In this document: one piece after another, positions 30,701 through 36,877 of the stretch | Layout of the letters: each line of letters starts with the position of its first letter | Numbering within the stretch: position 1 is the first letter of the stretch | Source of the DNA: a virus | Virus record (IMG/VR): IMGVR_UViG_3300009158_000071 | Coordinates: 1 to 45,930 of that record | Direction: 5' to 3' (one strand) | Length of the DNA stretch: 45,930 nucleotides | Program-made: the position numbers and the translations under genes | The notes under the pieces: generated by a model | Database searches by the model: none | The model's input: only the letters and a program-made list of their open reading frames with translations | Told to the model about the DNA's origin: nothing

Positions 30701-31775
30701 AGTGTATTATGTAATCGGATCAACAATTGTTACAAATACTTCATTCAAAGTAAGTTTAGCTGCAGGAAGTGCAACCGCAGTAGTGTTATCAACCACAACC
30801 GACTTAACTGGAACGTTCTATGCAAGTCCAATTGTAACACAAACTGATCCAAACAAAGTTAAAACTGCACCATTGCAAGCACGTACAGGGGATGGCGCGC
30901 TAGGAAATCCGTCGTTTAGCAATAGAGGAACAGGAAATATTACTGCAACTACTGTGTTATCAGGAGATGGTAACGCAAACTCTTATCAACCTACGAACTT
31001 TATTGCAGTTAGAAATTTGCATGCTGTACCGCAAGCAGGATCAAATGTTGTATTTGGATCAATTTCCGGAACATGGTATAAATTAGTAGCAGTTACTAAT
31101 GTGATCGGTGCAGCTGGATCTTATACTGCAACATTCCAAATTAGTCCCAGATTTACTGTATTAAATGCTCCTGCAGATGGTGATTTGATTACGACTTCTA
31201 TAAAATATAGTCAAGTGCGGTTAACAGGACACGATTTCTTATACGTCGGTACTGGCAACCAAGCACGTACTAACTATCCATTTACTGATCCGTCTATTGC
31301 AGTACAGGATAATCAACAATTATCAAGCGGCGGTGGCAGGGTGTTCTTTACTAGTACTGATCAAGATGGTAACTTTAACGTAGGCAACTTGTTTGGTGTT
31401 CAGCAATCAACCGGTACAGCAACATTAAACGCCGATGCATTTAATCTAAGCGGGCTACAAAGTTTACAATTAGGTGGATTAAGTGTTGGGGTAGGTAGTG
31501 CAACAATTAATCAGTTCTCGACAGATCCGTACTTTACTGCAAATAGTGACACAGTTGTTCCTACACAACGAGCAATCAAGGCGTATATTACATCACAAAT
31601 CGGTGGCGGTCAAAGTACGTTAAACGTTAACTCGTTAACTGCAGGTGTAGTTTATGTTGCAAATGACACTATTTCTACTACCTCGGGCGGACAGCTAAAT
31701 ATAACAGCAAAAATGAATTTTACAGGCGGCATTGACGGTGCACCTGTAGCACTTTCATTCTTTTTACAAAGATAA
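21786..31775 (+). CDS. Giant modular fibre protein 4 (3329 aa, repeat-expanded paralogue of fibre 3)
   Basis: This is the largest gene here, paralogous to the 2694-aa protein from start (MAEFKLGRIRFVWKGIWE) to C-terminus (STDQDGNFNVGNLFGVQQST). Residues 1 to about 450 hold seven chitin-binding-like W/Y modules with one 'GTGTGAQFDI...LGG..PANDLIITV' insert. A beta-helix starts near 520 (VYVGPLGRDIPYPLSG) and continues through GTYQEVLPIIVPENVALNGD near 811. About residues 925-1860 are three tandem repeats of about 300-317 residues, each with two 'C.RDVGYIVDA..YDL.YG' helical motifs; single motifs lie at 678 and 1977. The helix resumes at MFYVRNSTGIRNMTLNGLIG (about 2019) and IRATNGNSSYGTYGVIAEG. 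Later come 'GSGY..(P)T' strands and BNR-like repeats (about 2440-2890). It is a likely host-recognition fibre; stoichiometry and location are unknown. Confidence 0.82.
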   Translation: MAEFKLGRIRFVWKGIWETNFPYLVDDVISNSGKSYICVENHTASAHFSTDLEIIPSKWNLVADGTTWQGDWLPTHLYNAGDIVKYGALVYICNFGHTSATYTSPSYLGLEQNLVYWDLFATSFSWKSTWTTDTRYKKNDFVTYGGTTYVCKTHHVSSSSLSNGLEQDQNKWDIFNQGIEYLGEWNSSSIRYKLNDVVKYGANLWICTNYHTSATGFDETKWDMFINGLQFEDSWDSATIYQIGDTVTYGGYSYIAKTNNTDVVPTESTADWGVFTTGFSFQGEWDSVTEYKIGQVVRQHGNTYVATADNISQTPTTTAYWSRLNSGLFWTSSTQSYTGISGTNIIGTGTGAQFDIVRTKTIYTVSVTAGHLGSNYAQNDTIKILGSTLGGISPANDLIITVATVSSGAIASITWSGYSVTWKTGTAYIINDIVIYGANSYVCILEHTAGSVNRPDADATGTYWNLISAGAEYNILTTAGDIVYYGANGPTRLPVGVNGQVLRSNAGYPIWANYGLINNLVYVGPLGRDIPYPLSGATIDQPWKTVRYATKQIEDGYLFPNTKTLLIRNKQFIMKEVSNWVVKTYTVNVTSIVDNTAPTHANEIIVGSGTTTANLVANMPIKFTVSTGGVTAGTRYFVKTIIDSTHFTISTTSGGTIMPLTTSSTAMVGSLSYDPTYCERDVGLIVEAVIYDISHGGTAKTTQAAKAYFTSAGNAYINSNFGTQTIQTVAAYTYLSSLMGNVATNTAPTTNYQVTNAVVDLSYQIFDLTLTSELNATTTISNLVQIITNGISAGVVTAIPMAINSNTTISIKTGTYQEVLPIIVPENVALNGDELRGTIVQPQAANKLLANDPAKTIAALNRINGIIPNIVANLNVAPTTGNTQTQKKLFNTSESTATASITSNSNVMTTVLANGLGSAPAYVTPDPAGFVVGFSNARRLIVANKQFLKDEVTAYMNTSYNSVWTGLTTEQKAACTRDVGYIVDALQYDLTYGTVAVPCNLATVIAARAYYSNGTFVELAGEKTAALAVQARIKLIITYIAQGNDTSWTRSSGNTTLQDITGTPGSSAAGTYAQNRIQEIYDTINTGTTPTTLAPTTAWVSATLTTANTNIQAIKSDIQTAAINWINQTYPALVFNATLCSRDVGYIVDALGYDLMFGSNFLSIQNAMSYYRALTGTQLVLAAQFQPTLGLIGFIGATIKEVTTGTYYNVGSLLASTRVKASADIIYDMVSSSFGAEPSLVLPNPVGFDTQFLNARTQIVQNYAFIKADVSQYISNTYSSVWTNLQAAGQAKCQRDIGYILDAIRYDITYGGNNQTLINGSSYYSNYATTIASAELVAINAAYTFLKTLIGQIAQKTTVTPQAGNATSQVTAGSGDSVGTAAAFAQARVQNIIDWIANGTAPTTITPSIAWTPTNLQNAFASLQAKKSEIQSDVLVWVNKFYQEVKFDTIICSRDAGLIVDALSYDAVFGSNFASIQAGRSYNRALTSVATVMNSQFEAELGSINFIKNKAKMAVASGGIAQIGSIVNDITGFIQGGAVLRMQWPNPASISSVYAAGTVLLTDNKEFIKAELVAYIKANYPAVEYNQITCQRDVGYIIDAVRYDLTYGYGITSGSSNYACRQAGLAYYSNAALQIDSNDKTATLAAYGYLKTLAQAVVQDSAVVSPLQSISPQVRAATGQTVGSASVATSVGTLVDVITTTITNVANVPAEDLPETAWVDTGLLTQQTSLQNNRTTMRTSIITYIGTNFPTLTYNSTTCSRDVGLLIDAVGFDLLYNTNYRTIEAGRSYYRAAAALVVNGQKTATLASFRYLKTLMLAIVNQNSTANARVKRLMNLFINIVDKGVGFTPEVNGSVTYNNTVGTIKAAELIYENRNFLSYEATSWITQSYGGTVSNLNATGFVITTSVSHNLTVGDPVVFSGTSAGVIVVGTVYYVLTTPTTASFTITATSGSLTPYPISSVSSPTLTVRYSYDPTMCRRDMQSYIEAIAYDLKFSGNYKSLRAAQIYKNAVYGSTGSDMFYVRNSTGIRNMTLNGLIGALAEANDFGTKRPTGGCYVSLDPGFGPNDANAWMTSKSCYVQNVTTFGSGCVGLKIDGANHSAGNRSIVANDFTQILSDGIGVWATGSNSLTELVSVFSYYGYAGYLAEKGAKIRATNGNSSYGTYGVIAEGTDSFEQPIYATLDNLAADAFVGLTVTDAVNKVLRLEYQNAGVNYSNCVVSVSGDGYNVVATSDEFRDSAVFETRLLDLNDGNGSGGSNYGTAINAAQGGTKNSITIANSDTAVATAYPGMRIQITSGSGVGQYANILTYSNGTKFAQVYKDSFTPITVTATAITNNLLTVASTSTLYVGMPIYLTSASNGLTANTLYYVIAANFSSTQFAVSTAAGGSAVTITTTGSVSYPLLASGWDHVIPGTTIATSLELTSNYIIEPRISYSAPGYTATARSSYVTNTWGSATFGNSRYIAITSSGTATQYSTNGKTWVAGGVLPVSTTWNDVINGGGEGAIATAVVGGLGGAGAVLTAVMGVTNSIGNPGTDQVVSVTIVDGGHGYTSPPTIVFTPAAGGSGAVANCTVLNGKIDAVTVSINGSGYTVAPTVSVATDRVTQINVSVWGKNYGVGSTTATLSGGGSSNQATGTVVFTNSGISSIIIGNTGGSGYSSTPTVTITDTNAKYVAIAAGSTNNAYLAATSAAAASWTAGSALPASNFAAAAFGNGVYVAVGGTSSATSSTTATSWISRTIPTLGAGTYSAVTYGNGTFVAISTSNNATAFSTNGTSWAAGGNLPASTTWTSIAFGNNRFVAIASGGTTTAYSLDNGVTWSSPAVGLPISTTWIRIRYAQGVFFAIAQGTTTAATSPDGINWTARTMPGSTTNWSGLAFGNVSNIPLWIATSNTSGVIAASINTGATALGRMKAQAGTLLEVRMIEPGSSYPKGTVSATTITSNIITVNNTENLVDSQPVVFIGASTGGLANSKVYYVIGSTIVTNTSFKVSLAAGSATAVVLSTTTDLTGTFYASPIVTQTDPNKVKTAPLQARTGDGALGNPSFSNRGTGNITATTVLSGDGNANSYQPTNFIAVRNLHAVPQAGSNVVFGSISGTWYKLVAVTNVIGAAGSYTATFQISPRFTVLNAPADGDLITTSIKYSQVRLTGHDFLYVGTGNQARTNYPFTDPSIAVQDNQQLSSGGGRVFFTSTDQDGNFNVGNLFGVQQSTGTATLNADAFNLSGLQSLQLGGLSVGVGSATINQFSTDPYFTANSDTVVPTQRAIKAYITSQIGGGQSTLNVNSLTAGVVYVANDTISTTSGGQLNITAKMNFTGGIDGAPVALSFFLQR
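24558..27340 (+). repeat. Three tandem ~0.9-kb coding repeats with paired RD(V/I)GYI(V/L/I)DA motifs
   Basis: Repeat units begin near 24558, 25508 and 26415 at a 'P.P..f...f..AR..i..NK.FIK.EV.aYI' segment. Each holds a first C-x-R-D motif (Cys codons at 24708, 25662, 26553) and a second (25203, 26139, 27060). Between them lies 'A..yL..li..iaq...v.p..GN.tsQ' and a proline-rich 'GT.PTT..P..AW' linker. Solitary motifs flank the array at 23817 and 27714. The predicted content is helical, unlike the surrounding beta-helix. Confidence 0.8.
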
Positions 31776-31790
31776 CGGAGAAGTTAAAAA

Positions 31791-32111
31791 ATGGCAACAG
31801 GAAGATTAGGAGTAGCGGCAATTACCGCTACAACAAACACAGCAGTTTACACTGTACCTACTGGATATTATACAGTATGTAACGTGGCATTAGTAAATAG
31901 AAATGCTACTGCTGTTAAAGTTAGAGTAGCAATGGCATCAACGTCATCACCGGCTGTACAAGAATGGATCGAATACGACACTGTAATAATTCCAAACGGT
32001 GTCTTTGAGCGCATGGGGCTAGTAATGCAAGCAACAATGAATATTGTAATTTATTCAGATACAGCTAACGTCGGTTGCACTGTGTACGGAATTGAAACTT
32101 CGACTACATAA
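31791..32111 (+). CDS. Small beta-sandwich virion protein
   Basis: The 106-residue product has the pattern AVYTVPTGYYTVCNVALVNR, then a VKVRVAM strand, 'WIEYDTVIIPNGVFERMGLV' and a C-terminal 'NIVIYSDTANVGCTVYGIE'. This matches both halves of the 218-aa protein at 33064 (WLEYDSPVAAYGVLERT...TYGIEG and YLEYNLTLAPGATYERS...AYGIED). The family is common beside phage fibre genes as a small structural subunit. GGAG lies 11 bases upstream of the ATG, and the gene begins 15 bases after the giant fibre stop, so it is co-expressed with it. Confidence 0.72.
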   Translation: MATGRLGVAAITATTNTAVYTVPTGYYTVCNVALVNRNATAVKVRVAMASTSSPAVQEWIEYDTVIIPNGVFERMGLVMQATMNIVIYSDTANVGCTVYGIETSTT

Positions 32112-32129
32112 TAAGAAAAAGGAAAACAC

Positions 32130-33041
32130 ATGGCAAGATCTAATACTTTGCCGCAGACGATGTCAATATCTGCGGCAACGACCCTTTCGTATGCGTTTGG
32201 CGGCGGCATAATATCATTAATAGGAACTACTGGCTATACAGTTACCCTTGTTGCACCTGCATCAGGGCCCGGAATACCTCAAACATTTTATAATAGCACC
32301 GGCGGATCGGTCACCTTAGCTACACCTGCAGGAAATATTGTAGGAAGCGGGCTAACAAGTGCAAGTTCGCAATTGATACCAAATAATACAACTTTTACCC
32401 TAACTTCTGATAGCGTAAACTATGTATTAGCTAACAACGAAGGTGGTGCAATTGCAGCAACTAGTGGAACATTTACTGGAACAGTATCGTTAAGTCCGGC
32501 AAATGCAAACATAACAGCAAGTCCAACTGGCTCAGGCACTGTTACTATTAATCCTGCTACTACTGGCAGTATTAATAATATGAATGTCGGTGCAACAACA
32601 CGTGGTACAGGTGCATTTACTACATTAGGTGCGACCGGGGCACTAACCTTTGATACTGGAACAAATAACCAAAGTATTACTACTACTGGCTCGGGCACGA
32701 TAACAATTACGTCGGGCACTGCTGGCAGTATTAATAATATGAATGTCGGTGCAACAACACGTGGTACAGGTGCATTTACTACATTAGGTGCGAACTCGAC
32801 AGTTACATTAAATAATATTTCAATTGCAGCAAGCACTGCTACACTTACTACTACCTCCGGAGCACTGACCTTAAGTTCGTCATCGGGCGGTATTACTGTA
32901 TCTACATCAATGGCGTTAGGTACAAATCAAATTTCATCATCATATACTCCGTCGTCGAGTAATGATTTAACTAATAAAACGTATGTTGATAGTAAAACAA
33001 GCCGCACGTCAGGTAACGCATATTTTCTAGGAACAGCATAA
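32130..33041 (+). CDS. Short tail fibre-like protein with INNMNVGATT repeats
   Basis: The 303-residue product has a beta-rich head (TGYTVTLVAPASGPGIPQTF...NSTGGSVTLATPAGN) followed by a stem with two copies of GSINNMNVGATTRGTGAFTT. This is the widespread phage fibre repeat 'inn..IGat.p.tgaFTtL'. A further strand repeat (TLTTTSGALTLSSSSGGITV) and an SSNDLTNKTYVDSKT element close the protein; 'NDLTNKtYVD' usually precedes a receptor-binding tip or chaperone domain in longer fibres, so this one ends early, with only about 15 residues after it. The two stem repeats are identical at DNA level. Probably a short fibre or fibre stub. Confidence 0.75.
   Translation: MARSNTLPQTMSISAATTLSYAFGGGIISLIGTTGYTVTLVAPASGPGIPQTFYNSTGGSVTLATPAGNIVGSGLTSASSQLIPNNTTFTLTSDSVNYVLANNEGGAIAATSGTFTGTVSLSPANANITASPTGSGTVTINPATTGSINNMNVGATTRGTGAFTTLGATGALTFDTGTNNQSITTTGSGTITITSGTAGSINNMNVGATTRGTGAFTTLGANSTVTLNNISIAASTATLTTTSGALTLSSSSGGITVSTSMALGTNQISSSYTPSSSNDLTNKTYVDSKTSRTSGNAYFLGTA
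32563..32793 (+). repeat. Perfect 72-bp direct repeat within a fibre gene
   Basis: Bases 32563-32634 and 32722-32793 are identical over 72 bp, 159 bp (53 codons) apart and in frame. The flanks differ. The identity, including third codon positions, points to a recent duplication or gene conversion in the fibre stem. Confidence 0.95.
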
Positions 33042-33063
33042 TGTACAACTATAAGGATATAAA

Positions 33064-33720
33064 ATGGCATCAGGCATTTATAGCAAACTATCAATAACTT
33101 CAGGTACGTACACCACAATTGCAAGCGGACCAGCTTCTGGGTTTTCTCAAGTAGTTACGGTGTCTATGTGCAATCGCGATTCGGCTGCATCGGCAAATAT
33201 TAGATTAGCAATATGCACTACTGGGACATCGACACCTTCAGCTACTGATTGGCTCGAATACGACTCACCAGTAGCTGCATACGGTGTACTAGAGCGTACT
33301 ACAATTGCATTAGGATACGGACATATTTTAATAGCATCATCAACAGCGCCTACATCGGTGATCACATACGGAATAGAAGGTGTTGGGACATCATTGTGTG
33401 GAATTCTTGGTAGACGCGATTTATCAGCAGCCTCTATCGTCCAACTTGTTGCTCCGCCGTCCTCTGGGCGAATTGTAGTTGCAACAGTTTCTATTTGCAA
33501 TCGCAACCCAACTACTTCTGTTATTGTTTCAATTAACGTTTCTGCAACTCCAGTAAGTCCTGCGGCATCAGACTATTTAGAATACAATCTAACACTTGCA
33601 CCAGGCGCAACCTACGAAAGATCGGGGGTGTTACTTGATAGTTCAGCCGGGATAGGTGTAATAAGTGATACTGCTAACGTGACTGCTGTTGCATACGGAA
33701 TCGAGGATATTGCATCGTGA
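33064..33720 (+). CDS. Tandemly duplicated small beta-sandwich virion protein
   Basis: The 218-residue product is two fused copies of the approximately 105-residue domain encoded at 31791. Copy 1 runs to about residue 110 (FSQVVTVSMCNRDSAASANI, DWLEYDSPVAAYGVLERT, SVITYGIEG); copy 2 covers the rest (RIVVATVSICNRNPTTSVIV, DYLEYNLTLAPGATYERS, VTAVAYGIEDIAS). Both keep the 'v.v(s/a)(m/i)CNR(d/n)....v.v' strand and the 'EY...l...g..eR' element. GGAT lies seven bases before the ATG. It is the last gene before the strong TATAAATA promoter. A structural accessory role is likely. Confidence 0.72.
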   Translation: MASGIYSKLSITSGTYTTIASGPASGFSQVVTVSMCNRDSAASANIRLAICTTGTSTPSATDWLEYDSPVAAYGVLERTTIALGYGHILIASSTAPTSVITYGIEGVGTSLCGILGRRDLSAASIVQLVAPPSSGRIVVATVSICNRNPTTSVIVSINVSATPVSPAASDYLEYNLTLAPGATYERSGVLLDSSAGIGVISDTANVTAVAYGIEDIAS

Positions 33721-33727
33721 TAAAAAA

Positions 33728-33735
33728 TATAAATA
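33728..33735 (+). promoter_or_regulatory. Consensus T4 late promoter TATAAATA
   Basis: An exact TATAAATA lies just after the stop at 33720 and 24 bases before the ATG at 33759. A near copy, AATAAATA, follows at 33738-33745. This is the best late promoter match in the window and drives the adhesin cassettes. Confidence 0.82.
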
Positions 33736-33758
33736 CAAATAAATATAAGGAATAAATT

Positions 33759-34502
33759 ATGGCCGGAATTCAACTAATTTATGATACTACATGTACATCG
33801 ACTTCTGGTGTGGGATGCTCTTGGACCGTTCCAGCAGGAACACGTAATGTAGTTTTTGAGATATGGGGCGGGGGCGGGGGTGGGGGCACTACCGGAACAA
33901 ATTGCGACTGCTGTTCGAGAGGCGGACCAGGTGCAGGCGGTGGGTATTCTAAAGTTTCAATTGCAACAACTCCTGGCACTGTGTATTCAATGTGTGCAGG
34001 TCCAGGTGGTATATCATCACAAGGATACGGGTCGTACTGCGGCATCTGCTGCGACGGTTGTGTCGGTGGAACTACATATATAACAGGTGCCGGATTATCA
34101 AATTTCTGCGCAACAGGCGGGTATGGCGGCACCAGTGATTTTAATACTAACTGTTATGCGCATTGCGGGTGTAACTTTTATTCTAGATCTGGCGGCCAGG
34201 GTTACGGCGGCGACGTTATCGCTAAAGGTGGTTGGGGAGTTATGGGAAGCTACTCCGGTACATCTCCCTATCACATTGATATACACGCTGGTTCAGCAGC
34301 AGGTCCAGGTGGTGGAGTCGGCGGCGTACAAATCGGCGGCGGGCTTTGCAACAATTCTTGGTATGCAGCTTCAGGTGAAGATCCTATGCATGGTCGCATA
34401 CCGGGCGGTGGTGGATCAGGGAATGGCAGTTATTCATGTTGTTGCTGTGCTGCTTTATTTTCAGGCCGCGGTGCTCCTGGCGCAATTAAAATTTATTATT
34501 AA
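33759..34502 (+). CDS. Glycine/cysteine-rich putative adhesin A
   Basis: The 247-residue product opens with a short head and CSWTVPAGTRNVVFEIWGGG, the start of the phage glycine-rich fibre-tip domain ('tWtvPaGvt.v.vevWGgGGgG'). Poly-Gly segments (GGGGGGG, GAGGGYSK, CAGPGG, GGVGGVQIGGG, PGGGGSGNGS) alternate with Cys clusters (CDCC, CGICCDGC, SCCCC); I count 19 Cys. It ends GRGAPGAIKIYY, matching the usual 'GapGlv.i.(y/f)' end. Gly-rich tips of this kind, such as gp38 adhesins of T2/S16-type phages, bind outer-membrane receptors. The abundance of Cys is unusual for a phage virion protein. It is paralogous to the products at 35023 and 36162, and is followed after 11 bases by its own small partner. 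Confidence 0.78.
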   Translation: MAGIQLIYDTTCTSTSGVGCSWTVPAGTRNVVFEIWGGGGGGGTTGTNCDCCSRGGPGAGGGYSKVSIATTPGTVYSMCAGPGGISSQGYGSYCGICCDGCVGGTTYITGAGLSNFCATGGYGGTSDFNTNCYAHCGCNFYSRSGGQGYGGDVIAKGGWGVMGSYSGTSPYHIDIHAGSAAGPGGGVGGVQIGGGLCNNSWYAASGEDPMHGRIPGGGGSGNGSYSCCCCAALFSGRGAPGAIKIYY

Positions 34503-34513
34503 TCGGTGAATAT

Positions 34514-35023
34514 ATGACAATAACACATAAAATCTTACTTAACAAGGATACTGGTAAAGTTGTTCAGCCGGTTTACTTAGTAGAAAACGAAAGACCAGAA
34601 CCTCCTGACTGTATTTGGCATTTTATCGAAGCCGGAACATGGCTGCATGATCATTTTTGTTGTGATCCTCCTATAGATATTAGCCACATTGATATTGAAG
34701 AAGCATATTTTGATTTTGAAAGTAACACATGGAACGAAGTACCATCATCGTCGGTACCTTCATTTTCAAAAACAAAATTTAACAGAAATGAACTGTTAAA
34801 ACAAACCGATCGAACAATTTCGGCGCTTACTGACATTGATAAAATTAACAGTTGGGCATTATATAGACAGCAGTTAAGGAATATGTTTGTCGGAGTACCT
34901 GAAGATGTTGATTGGAACATGATTGTATTTCCTAGAAACCCAGATGACATTGCAGTTTTAAAGAAATTAGCAGCAGCCGGTGACGCCGACGCTGCTGCTA
35001 TAATAAAAAAGGATAAATTATAA
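34514..35023 (+). CDS. Putative tail-fibre assembly chaperone A
   Basis: The 169-residue protein has an N-terminal part with AYFDFESNTWNEVP near residue 63 and a C-terminal part NRNELLKQTDRTISALTDID followed by WALYRQQLRNM and FPRNPDD. That C-terminal layout ('R...L..TD......YR..LR.......WP..P') is typical of the phage tail assembly chaperone family (Phage_tail_APC-like). Such proteins help fold or attach the fibre tip encoded just upstream. The stop overlaps the next start (TAATG at 35021-35025), which suggests translational coupling to adhesin B. Residues beyond FPRNP form an extra Ala/Asp-rich helix absent from its two counterparts. Confidence 0.7.
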   Translation: MTITHKILLNKDTGKVVQPVYLVENERPEPPDCIWHFIEAGTWLHDHFCCDPPIDISHIDIEEAYFDFESNTWNEVPSSSVPSFSKTKFNRNELLKQTDRTISALTDIDKINSWALYRQQLRNMFVGVPEDVDWNMIVFPRNPDDIAVLKKLAAAGDADAAAIIKKDKL

Positions 35024-35706
35024 TGGGAAGATACATTCAAAGTCCTGCAATTCTACTAGCGCCTCGATGTATACTTGAAGTTGTTGGCGGTAATTCATGC
35101 ATTTGGACCGTTCCATCGGGTATAACAAACGTTTCATTCGAATTATGGGGCGGCGGCGGGGCCGGTGGCCCAAAATGCTGCTGTTATTGCCAGTCAACAA
35201 ATGGCGGCCACGGCGGCGGGTATTCGTTAAAAACAATATCAACCTCATCCGGAACAGTTTTTTGTATTTGTGCAGGACCTGGCGGAGCAAGGTTTTATTG
35301 TGCATCATCTGCAACTGGTTGCGCTGGTGCTACTTCATATGTCACCGGCACCGGATTATCTAATTTATGTGCCGTCGGCGGTGGCGGCGGGGCCTCCGGT
35401 ACTTTTTATTGCTATTATGTGTGTACTTGCTGTGGAGGCGCAGCATATGGCGGTGACATTAACATGCAAAGCGGCCGCACGTGGAATAAAAATCGGGGTG
35501 GCTGTAATTATATGGCTGCAGGTGGTCCCTCACCGTTTGGTGGTGGTGAATCTTATTTACACTACCAGCAATGCTGTCCGTACATGTCTTGCGGGTACGA
35601 CGGGGTTTACCCCGGTGGAGGTGGTACGGGAATAGTTAATTGTTGCTGTGATTGCTGCGGCTGCAACGGAGCAGGAGCCCCTGGCTTAGTGAGGATAACA
35701 TTCTAA
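35023..35706 (+). CDS. Glycine/cysteine-rich putative adhesin B
   Basis: The second copy of the Gly/Cys-rich family has 227 residues, of which I count 25 Cys. The head MGRYIQSPA is shared with adhesin C (MGRYIDSAS). CIWTVPSGITNVSFELWGGG, then KCCCYC, GGHGGGYSLKTI, ICAGPGG, TSYVTGTGLSNLCAVGGGGG, YGGD and PGGGG follow in the same order as in A and C. Near the C-terminus CCCDCCGC precedes GAGAPGLVRITF. The loops between these anchors differ strongly in length and sequence among the three copies, as expected for receptor-facing loops on a constant scaffold. GGAT lies eight bases upstream of the ATG. Confidence 0.78.
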   Translation: MGRYIQSPAILLAPRCILEVVGGNSCIWTVPSGITNVSFELWGGGGAGGPKCCCYCQSTNGGHGGGYSLKTISTSSGTVFCICAGPGGARFYCASSATGCAGATSYVTGTGLSNLCAVGGGGGASGTFYCYYVCTCCGGAAYGGDINMQSGRTWNKNRGGCNYMAAGGPSPFGGGESYLHYQQCCPYMSCGYDGVYPGGGGTGIVNCCCDCCGCNGAGAPGLVRITF

Positions 35707-36146
35707 TGAACTATTATGCAATTGTAGAAAAAGACACTGGATACATGCAAGATAAAATAACAAATTTTTATCCAGAAGGTGAAGTTCGTCCGATTAACGA
35801 AGACGAGCTAGCAGTTGTTTTGTTAAATCAAGAATTAGTTGATTTATTGACGCTCACTGATCACAACGGATTAGATCTAAAACCAGTTGATTTTACTAAA
35901 TCTTATTTTGATTTTACTACTAGCACTTGGCAACTTGTATATATCACTCTTGACCAAGTTGACACAGTAGCTGAAAAAAATAAAGAAAAACAACAATTAT
36001 TAAACGAAGCTAATGCAAAATTACGGATTATCGATTTACCTGATTCGTTAAAGATTTTAGTAACAACATATATATCAGAGCTATCCAGTGTGGAAGTAAC
36101 AGTAGACACTGCTAATACAACGGTATTCCCTCGTATACCGTTTTAA
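35706..36146 (+). CDS. Putative tail-fibre assembly chaperone B
   Basis: The 146-residue protein starts MNYYAIVEKDTGYM at the ATG overlapping the adhesin B stop (TAATG, 35704-35708). A longer frame from 35652 would lie inside adhesin B and is not needed. It shows KSYFDFTTSTWQLVYI (compare AYFDFESNTW in copy A), then a charged predicted coiled-coil stretch (DTVAEKNKEKQQLLNEANAK), and ends TVFPRIPF, matching the FPRNP and WPTRP ends of its counterparts. The match to the chaperone family is weaker than for A and C and rests mainly on position, size and these two elements. Confidence 0.62.
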   Translation: MNYYAIVEKDTGYMQDKITNFYPEGEVRPINEDELAVVLLNQELVDLLTLTDHNGLDLKPVDFTKSYFDFTTSTWQLVYITLDQVDTVAEKNKEKQQLLNEANAKLRIIDLPDSLKILVTTYISELSSVEVTVDTANTTVFPRIPF

Positions 36147-36161
36147 CAAGGAATTAAAATT

Positions 36162-36869
36162 ATGGGAAGATATATAGATTCTGCATCTAGGCAGTTTTCA
36201 ATTGGTGCGCGAACACTAGATGTGCTTACTACTTGTACATGGACTGCTCCGTCCGGAGTATGTCGCGTTACTTTTGAAGTGTGGGGTGGCGGCGGCGGCG
36301 GCGGCGCTCACTGTTGCTGTGATTGTTATAGGGAAGGTACTTCGGGTGCAGGCGGTGGATATTCGAGTAAAACAGTAGTGACTTTGCCTGGATGTGCGTA
36401 TGTTGTATGCGCGGGATATGGCGGCATGGTAACTTCTGTAGGCAACTGTACGCTTCATTGGAATTGCTGCGGCCAACAAGGTGGTACATCTTACGTAACC
36501 GGCTTTGGATTATCAAATTTCTGCGCAACAGGCGGTGACGGCGGCCAGAATACATGTTATTGGGCCTGCGGCTGCACAAACTACTCGGGAATTGGATATG
36601 GCGGTGATCAAGCTAATGGTTGTATATGTGGCTCACCTGGTTTTACAGGCGGTGACACTGGCGCAAACATGTGTGTTTTTAACGGCGCCGGTGGAGCACC
36701 ATTTACCAGTTCTAATCAATTTGCAGTGTTTGATGCTTGTTGTAGATGTATGTTAGGCACGCCAGGCATTTATCCAGGGGGCGGCGGTACAACTGCGTTA
36801 TCAAGCTATAGTTGTTGCTGTTCTCAAGCAGGTGTCGGTGCAAACGGATTAGTACGAATTAACTTTTAA
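36162..36869 (+). CDS. Glycine/cysteine-rich putative adhesin C
   Basis: The third copy has 235 residues, of which I count 24 Cys. The anchors are in order: CTWTAPSGVCRVTFEVWGGG, HCCCDC, GAGGGYSSKTV, VCAGYGG, TSYVTGFGLSNFCATGGDGG, YGGD, PGGGG, SCCCS and GANGLVRINF. The poly-Gly run after the W is encoded by repeated GGC codons, so this gene is more G+C-rich than its neighbours and produces long false ORFs in other frames. It is preceded by AAGGA. Role as for copies A and B: a likely fibre-tip adhesin. The three may be alternative tips or co-exist on one virion; the sequence does not decide this. Confidence 0.78.
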   Translation: MGRYIDSASRQFSIGARTLDVLTTCTWTAPSGVCRVTFEVWGGGGGGGAHCCCDCYREGTSGAGGGYSSKTVVTLPGCAYVVCAGYGGMVTSVGNCTLHWNCCGQQGGTSYVTGFGLSNFCATGGDGGQNTCYWACGCTNYSGIGYGGDQANGCICGSPGFTGGDTGANMCVFNGAGGAPFTSSNQFAVFDACCRCMLGTPGIYPGGGGTTALSSYSCCCSQAGVGANGLVRINF

Positions 36870-36877
36870 GGATCGAA

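Noticed and set aside
34087-34509. Alternative-frame ORFs inside the Gly/Cys-rich genes (also 35270-35635, 36268-36579 and 36505-36756)
   Set aside because: GGN and TGY codon runs read in other frames give long open Ala/Val/Arg-rich frames; the main frames have proper starts, conserved ends and paralogues.
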